NCBI GenBank assembly: GCA_019426215.1
Contig: CM033400.1
Coordinates: 19,204,568-19,268,567, forward strand
Source of the DNA: Buddleja alternifolia
Lineage: Eukaryota > Streptophyta > Magnoliopsida > Lamiales > Scrophulariaceae
Reading direction: 5' to 3'
DNA: 64,000 bases
The notes below the pieces were generated by a model. That model did no database searches. It was not told the origin of the DNA and worked only from the letters and a program-made list of their open reading frames with translations. This document shows, piece by piece, positions 57,759-64,000 of this stretch; the stretch's first letter is position 1, and every line of letters begins with the position of its first letter. A program made the translations under genes and the position numbers.

Positions 57759-60700
57759 CTAAGTGGCAGCCTTATCATCCAGTTTAATACTGTTGACATG
57801 TGCTGCAAGCATATCCTGACTAGATCTTACAGTGGAATGAAACGGTGTCATTATCCATTTATTCCAATCACCTTTGCGCCTCACTTTATCACCCTGTAAA
57901 GCAAATGACAAGACAAATTATAATTTGCATTGGGCAAGGGACCAGCAATACCGACCAACTAAGTTGTCTCACGAAAATCTCCGAGATTTTTACCCTTCTA
58001 TGCAATATATAGGATATTGTGCCTCGTTTGACATTTTAATTTAAAAGATATAAATGCAATCAAATAAAAGAATACACGAACTTATATCCCACCTGTACTT
58101 CCACAACATTTGAAGCTTGTATAGCGTCCAGTATAAGTTGAATATTATCCGTCAGCTGCATGACCTATAACAAGGAAAATCTAGATAAGTGAGACATCTT
58201 ATTCGGAAAAAAAAAAGTGCGAATCAAGAAGTTCGTAGATCCTACTGAAACAGAATTAGATGTTGAGAATAAATAATATAACTTTATATTGCCCATACTC
58301 AAAAGCAAACTCATCCCTGGAATTTCTGAAATAAATTAACGGGTCAATCACTCAAGTCATTCATGAGGATGTGCAAATTGTGCCATCATGCAACCAATGC
58401 TTCATCATTCAAATAAAGCCTATCAGCCCTCTTACCAAAACAATAGACTTTCTTTTTTACTCCAAAATTTAGAGGTTTGTGTGTAACACTCTCTTGTGGT
58501 GTAAAATTAGCTAAAGGCATCCTTTAAACAATAAAACAGTACCATATAACCCCAGGCTTAATGATTTGAGTATTAAGTCCTAATTGGTCAAGGTCCATAG
58601 GCATAAATTACTCCAATAGTTAAAAAGTTGCAAGCAAGGGATTAGAAACTAAATTACAGGAGTATAACTTTGGTTTATAAATTTAAACCGAGTGAATAAG
58701 TACTTTCACCAATGAGACCAATCTTACAATGGCCAGTAAGCCACAGAATATCATATTCTGCCTATCAAACGTTACAATGTAAACATTCACGACCAATGCC
58801 GATGTATAAGTAAAGAGTGACAAGTTAAATCTCTGATAGTTGAGATATGCTCTAGCTTCTACTCAATTATTCATTATGAGCAAAAGAGGCTGCTTAGTAG
58901 GACTCCACATTTATGGTGCTTAGAGAACTCCGACTTAAAAAACAATTATACAGAAACTCTGCAAAATATAAAAAACTACAAGGAATTTCCAGTTTATACA
59001 ACCCTAAACACTGTACTCTACTGGGAGCTAGGCTTGTAGAGGGTGACTATGGTGAAAGTTAGTACATAAAGCAAAGCAACTTCAGATTTGATATGGTGGT
59101 CAAGAAGGGAAGACGAATCGCGATGGCAAGGAAGAAGGAAGAGAATAATAGGGAAGAAGAAACATTGTAAAGAAGAAAAATCAGGAGGTGCTGAACGTTT
59201 GTGCCAAAGGTGACCTGCTAATGTCCCAAATTCCATTGTAGTAAGGTTTTTTTAATGCAGGACAAAACAAAGAACATCGTTATATGAAAGAGTGAAACTC
59301 AGTACCACCTATATTAAGAGGATTACTTAGATGATGAAGTCCAAACACAATGACTGAGAAATCGTTCCAGTGACAACAAGATGAAGCAGCAACTGCAGCC
59401 AATAGAGGTTGCATAGCAAAATAGAGGTAGAACTATAAAGATGAAACTAATAAGACACGTTTACAATATAAAATTTGGTAAATAACAATGTCTGGAGTAC
59501 ATAACAGTTTCTCTCTGGTCAAATGATCCAATCCCTTTTTTATTCATGTTTTATAGATGATGTTATACTTTTGTCCCATTCCTCAGGACCGAAAAACACC
59601 ACATCTAGTGTTTTTTTCCCATTAAAAGGACAGCCAAAGATGTAATATACTCAAGTCTCTGTAATTAACGCTGTTGCCTAAAAGCTCAATTCAAAAATAC
59701 ATCGCCTGTGTTTGGCCACATTTTTTGAGGTGCATACCCAATTTCTCCAAGATATACACATTCTCATTTTCTATACACATATTTCTATACAAACACCCAT
59801 CATTATACTTTTCAATCATATCACACTCTCATCATTAATTAATTTATCCTCACTTAAACTTATTCTCTCTTTTACTTTATAACTCAATCACTTCCCACAT
59901 CAAATCCTAATAAAATATCATCTTTATATCACATCAACATTACTTCCAACTATTTTTAAAAAATACAACCACACATACCACAAAATTCAACATTCTCCCC
60001 GAATATCGATAATTCACATCTGCAAGATAAAATCCTAAATATGAACTTGAAAATATGGCCAAACACAGCCCTCATGTTTCAACAATGCCAACTTCCTTCA
60101 TTCAAAGGAAAAATGATACAACCCTTGGCTTACAAGTCATGAGATCCCCCCCACCCCCTCTGTAAGTAAATGTTTCAGAAGCAGTATTCACTATAAATAG
60201 CAGCAAAGGCGACAGCTTTGCTGTCAACCTGCCCTAATTTAAAAATTTCAACAGAACCTATCAGAGAAAATTAGAACGACAATCATCCATCTTAAAAACT
60301 TCTCTCTAACAAGTTTCCTCAAACCCCTTTTTTGCCATCTTTCCCCAGTAGTCTTCTATTACATTCAGAATTTTTTTTTTAAGCTTTTCTAGTTCCTGAT
60401 CTCAACTAAACCTCAAAAAATATTGTTCATGTAACTATCCTTCCTAACAATCTTATGAATGACAGTAGCAACCATGTCATATCATACCATACACTTATTG
60501 GCATTTCCAACAATTCGTCAAAGTATATAATAAGTTTATTACATAATAAAGTCAACAAAAACAGGGTTTAGAATCAAAAACTAAAAATAATGGGAAAATA
60601 ACAGTTATCAATAAGATCAAGCTTACTTTCTTGAAGCCCGCTATTAGCTTAATAGAAACCCATCCTTCAACGTCCATATTCTGGCGCAAGAAAGTGTCCT

Positions 60701-62024
60701 TCACCAAGTTCTCATTACTGAGCGTATAAATAAAAATCAAAAAGTTAGAATTAGTAGGACAGATATAAGAACAATTATCAAATAAACCCAATAATTGATA
60801 CAATACCTGAAATAATAATCTATCTGGTTCACTATCTTGGAAGGTAACTGAGGATCTGGCATGGGGAAATACATTGGAGAATATGGAAACATAGGCATGG
60901 GTCTGAGTGAATCTGGATGGCCATAATATACAGGAGCTGGCACTTCTACAAGTTGAAATGAAAACATTAGCGCAAAGCAAAATCTATGGCAGTATGATTT
61001 TGAAGTAGCAAACTGACCAGCATAAACCATGGGAGTTCCATAGGGTCGCAAAGCTACATGGTGCAGTGGGGAAGGGATAAATGGTGCATTTGGAGCTGGT
61101 CCACGCATGAAAGCCCTAGAATTTACTCTCTGTTGGGGTGCATGGCCTTCTCTGTTGCCAAAATTTCGATTAGGATTATTACCCCAATCCTGCTTCCCGC
61201 GTTCCTGATCGCGTCTTCCACCATGGTAAGCGCCGTCCCCTCGAGGTTGCGATCCACTATTACTCCTTCTATAAGAACTATATCCTCCTCTCTGTCCAGC
61301 ATCCTTATGCATGTTATCCTTAGAAAATTCACCAGCAGAGCCACTGGATTTTCCTTGATTAGGATGGGGTGCTTCAACTACAACACCCTGCATAGGTGGT
61401 GCTTGAGATAAGCCGCCATTAGCTGGGATGCTGCTCTGACTTGAACTACCACTGCCACGTTTTATGGACCTCTGACGTGTCGGGGCTACATGGTTTGCAG
61501 TTGAATTTGGGGTTGAGATGATAGTATTAACTTCTTTCTGCAAAGACAAAGAGCCTACTTCCATCCCCTATGACATATAAGCAGACAAATTAAATTATCG
61601 AAGCTGTACAACAAACGAAAAACAAGTATAGCATTCAACATTGAAGCCAGACATCAAATACACAATTCATTAATATTAAAACAGAATCAACACATATGAG
61701 TCAACAGAAAGCAAAAAGATCACACCAATAAATAAAAGTGTAAATAACAATGGGCAGTGAGAATCAAACCTGTGATGCAGTGGGCGATCCATGGGACAGA
61801 GATTTGGGAGAATCGGTAGAAGGTTTCGGGGAAGCACGAGCAGACTCAGAGAGAGCAGGCCAAGATTCTGCCCCCATCACAACATCGGGAGTTGCCCCCC
61901 CATTCGAAGGTTTGCTCCACGCTGGCTTCTTGGATGTACCACCATTATCGCTGCTGCTGCTGTCAAGCTGAGTATCTACACCAGCAACACAATCCTCTGA
62001 CAAATAACTAAACGTGTCCTCCAT
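57759..62024 (-). CDS. LARP1-like: LARP1-type La-related RNA-binding protein
   Basis: Six exons on the minus strand: 62024-61770, 61567-61018, 60945-60807, 60717-60627, 58164-58093 and 57893-57759, all GT..AG and in phase, 413 residues. The start is the ATG at 62024-62022; upstream codons are only a (TCT/ACT)n run. The N-terminal 260 residues are disordered, Ser/Pro/Gly/Arg-rich (RGGYSSYRRSNSGSQPRG, GGRRDQERGKQDWG). The La motif spans about residues 300-370: QLPSKIVNQIDYYFSNENLV, FLRQNMDVEGWVSIKLIAGF, then QLTDNIQLILDAIQ, followed by a Trp-rich tail (KGDWNKWIM). There is no C-terminal DM15 repeat, so it resembles the short plant LARP1b/1c forms. LARP1 proteins bind mRNA in the cytoplasm and act in mRNA stability and translation; plant members are linked to heat-induced decay and leaf senescence. 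Confidence 0.9.
58165..60626 (-). other. Large intron of the LARP1-like gene
   Basis: A 2.46-kb intron splitting the La motif, between KLIAGFKK and VMQLTDN. It contains the MITE-like element at 59704-60071. No other gene is recognised in it; the short open frames are not coding. Confidence 0.7.
59704..60071. mobile_element. MITE in the LARP1 intron
   Basis: About 368 bp with an inverted repeat: left CGCCTGTGTTTGGCCA, right read inward AGGGCTGTGTTTGGCCA. AC-rich interior without ORF. The target duplication is unclear, so hAT or PIF origin is open. Confidence 0.65.
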
Positions 62025-62430
62025 CGATGATGTAGTAGTAGTAGTAGAAGAAGAAGAAGAAGAAGAAGAGGACAACACACAATTTTCTCAACTCAAATTA
62101 AAACCCTCACAAGTCACAAGGGACTATTCTTCTTCCGAGATTGCAAAATTAGGGTTTTTTTTCTAACACGGCGTTGGAAATACGCCCGGAGAAACAAAGA
62201 CGACCAACAACAACAAAAAAAGCAAAAAGATAAATCGAATCGAATCGAGAGAGCCGATGGAAAACTTCCAAAAAAATATACGAGGAAGGGGATTCCGATC
62301 GGAACTCGAGAGGAGAACCGATGGAGATGAAGATGAAGGGACGATTAAATACTGAAAATTTTCCCCTTTACCGTTCTCCCACTTGTGTAGGGAAAAAGAG
62401 TCCTCTATACATATATATATATATATATAA
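62025..62430 (-). promoter_or_regulatory. 5' UTR and core promoter of the LARP1-like gene
   Basis: Downstream to upstream: a (GAA)n/(GTA)n run just before the start codon, pyrimidine-rich leader, then a TATATATATAT tract at about 62408-62429 that could serve as the TATA region. The transcription start is not fixed. Confidence 0.4.
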
Positions 62431-62670
62431 ATAATATCAAATTGTATTTCTTGTACGATTGATTATTAGAATCTAAAAATGAAATTACCAATTTACCGTG
62501 GGGGAAAAGAGTCGTATATATAAAGTTGAATTCTAATCCGGTTAGAATTTGGTTTTATAATTGTGATCAAAGTATTAAATATTGGTATTTATGTAGATTT
62601 TAGATTAACAAATTTTTCAAAATAAATTGATGGTGGTTTATGGCTTTAGAAAATTTGCTAGTATCGTATA

Positions 62671-63235
62671 CAGGAGCGGAGCCAGGACTTTGACGGATGG
62701 GGACTAGAAAAAATTTACAAATAAAAATATTTAATATTATTTGCACACATTTTCTTCACAGTGATTACGGTCATTTTTCGTAAGATGATCATTTATTTGT
62801 ATATAATATTAACACAAATCATAGTACAAAATATAAATATTCTAACAAAAAAGTTATTTGTGAATAAGAAATGGGAAACAATTATAATTTAAGTTAATAT
62901 AAAATTCAAATATATGCAAATCACACCTAAATAAACATAATGTTTGCCTATTTATTAGATATAACTTTGGACATGCTAAATTGTGCTCGACATTTCTGCA
63001 TTACATCGAACTCGTCAATGATCGAGTCGATATTGAAAGTTCGATCAAAATCTTTTTCAATATAAACTAGTAATGAACTACACAAAAAATCATTTTCAAT
63101 CTTATTATGCAATCTCGTCTTGACAATTTTTATACTTGAAGACGCACGCTCTGTTATTTCAATAAAAACCAAAAGGGTCAAAATAAGCCAAATTAGTCTA
63201 TCTACTAGATAGTAATTTACTTTCTCCCTGTCTTT
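62671..63235 (-). pseudogene. hAT transposase remnant (C-terminal dimerisation region) with element end
   Basis: The minus-strand frame 63181-62948 contains ERASSSIKIVKTRLHNKIEN and SLLVYIEKDF, the hAT C-terminal dimerisation signature seen in plant zinc-finger MYM/TTF-type hAT proteins. From there the sequence runs to 62671, where it ends as CAGGAGCGGAGCCAGG (read on the plus strand), a hAT-type terminus. The N-terminal and catalytic parts are missing and the other end is not found, so it is a truncated element. Its terminus matches the MITE at 13654-13844. Confidence 0.7.
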
Positions 63236-63440
63236 GAGTATATTTGCCCAAATGCTCCGAAAAAATAAAACAATTATACCCCACTATATTGAACTTTCTA
63301 TTTACAAATTACCAATAAACTTCCACTCCCCAGTATGGCAATACTCATCATCCCCTTAAATCCATCAAAACACATTATACATATATAACTACACATAAAC
63401 ACAACACACTATTTGATATCTTCAGTCGCTTTCTTTCTTT
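63236..63440. other. Intergenic DNA, no gene recognised
   Basis: AT-rich, nothing supported. Confidence 0.4.
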
Positions 63441-63465
63441 GCGATATATATATATATATATATAT

Positions 63466-63557
63466 CTTCTATTTATTTTCAATTTCTCTGTTCTCAAAAT
63501 GTTTCAAATTGGTTTAAAGAAAGATGCCCACCATGTATTTGTTGAAATCCTAGACCC

Positions 63558-63597
<40 letters not shown>

Positions 63598-63694
63598 TCT
63601 ATTTATTTTCAATTTCTCTGTTCTCAAAATGTTTCAAATTGGTTTAAAGAAAGATGCCCACCATGTATTTGTTGAAATCCTAGACCCAATAAAT
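63466..63694. repeat. Perfect 130-bp-period tandem duplication around (TA)n
   Basis: A 99-bp block beginning CTTCTATTTATTTTC and ending GACCCAATAAAT occurs at 63466-63564 and again at 63596-63694 with no difference seen, each copy preceded by a (TA)n tract. Very recent duplication, or an assembly artefact at the repeat. Confidence 0.9.
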
Positions 63695-64000
63695 ATTTTT
63701 TACTGGAGTTTAAAGGTATAAAATGAAAAAATATTTACTAAGATTTGTATTTAAATAACACAATACATTCTTGAACTTTGAGATGAGAAAACTATATTAT
63801 ACTTTCACTACCCATGAAATACTAAAAATAGATAAAAAGCCGTGAAAATACCTTTCAGCATTAGGGAAATAGATTTAAAAAAATCAATTGATATACTAGA
63901 GAGTAGTTTTGTAATTTTTGAGGGAAGAGAAATTGCTTATTTCAAAAATTTCGTACTTGAAACTTAAAAGATTACAAATTTGTCCCTGACTATGTATATA
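63695..64000. other. Intergenic DNA, no gene recognised
   Basis: AT-rich end of the window without supported features. Confidence 0.4.

Noticed and set aside
61058..61411. 117-residue plus-strand ORF opposite the LARP1 second exon
   Set aside because: Shadow of the well-supported minus-strand exon.
62025..62078. Upstream extension of the LARP1 reading frame through a Ser/Thr run
   Set aside because: The extension would need a GTG start; the first ATG in frame is at 62024 and the Ser/Thr codons are a microsatellite in the leader.

Overview
The window looks like nuclear DNA of a flowering plant, almost certainly a eudicot. It has short exons with GT..AG introns, AT-rich intergenic DNA, tRNA-iMet primer-binding sites (TGGTATCAGAGC), Copia and Tat-type Ty3/Gypsy retrotransposons, and many MITEs. 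The species cannot be named from the sequence. Only three host genes look intact: a plastid-type single-domain rhodanese (31225-33371, +), a RING-H2 protein of the NEP1-interacting (NIP) type (42641-44613, +) and a LARP1-type La-related protein (57759-62024, -). They are unrelated in function and share no operon-like logic. All three have MITEs inside or close to them.

Positions 1-12392 form a nested retrotransposon block. A minus-strand Copia element (gag and 5' LTR, 1-2741) sits inside the reverse transcriptase of a decayed plus-strand Tat/Gypsy element. That element runs on through dual RNase H, integrase, a 3' region of tandem repeats, an antisense extra ORF and a 3' LTR (to 12392), and is itself split by a solo Copia LTR with a near-perfect target duplication (10118-11862).

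Positions 12393-31000 hold a gene relic broken by a hAT MITE, then a stack of Copia LTRs. One antisense LTR is split by another LTR (14410-16219), by a complete 8966-bp Copia element with perfect TSDs (16725-25690) and by a hAT-like MITE (25703-26186). Further LTR and pol pieces, a Mutator-type fold-back MITE (28361-28756) and a TIR element with low-complexity filling follow.

Positions 31000-45000 hold the rhodanese and NIP genes, separated by MITE-rich DNA and a small non-autonomous LTR element (39757-42174). Positions 45000-53970 hold a Gag-only Copia element with a long 3' LTR, next to the 3' end of a second Copia whose LTR carries 78-bp repeats with a palindromic motif. Positions 54000-64000 are intergenic DNA, the LARP1 gene and a hAT transposase remnant.

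There is no obvious new gene system. The most unusual structure is in the untranslated leaders of two diverged Copia elements. Upstream of gag each carries serial hairpins whose stems differ in sequence while an apical loop sequence is repeated. This looks like selected RNA structure and is reported as the main lead.
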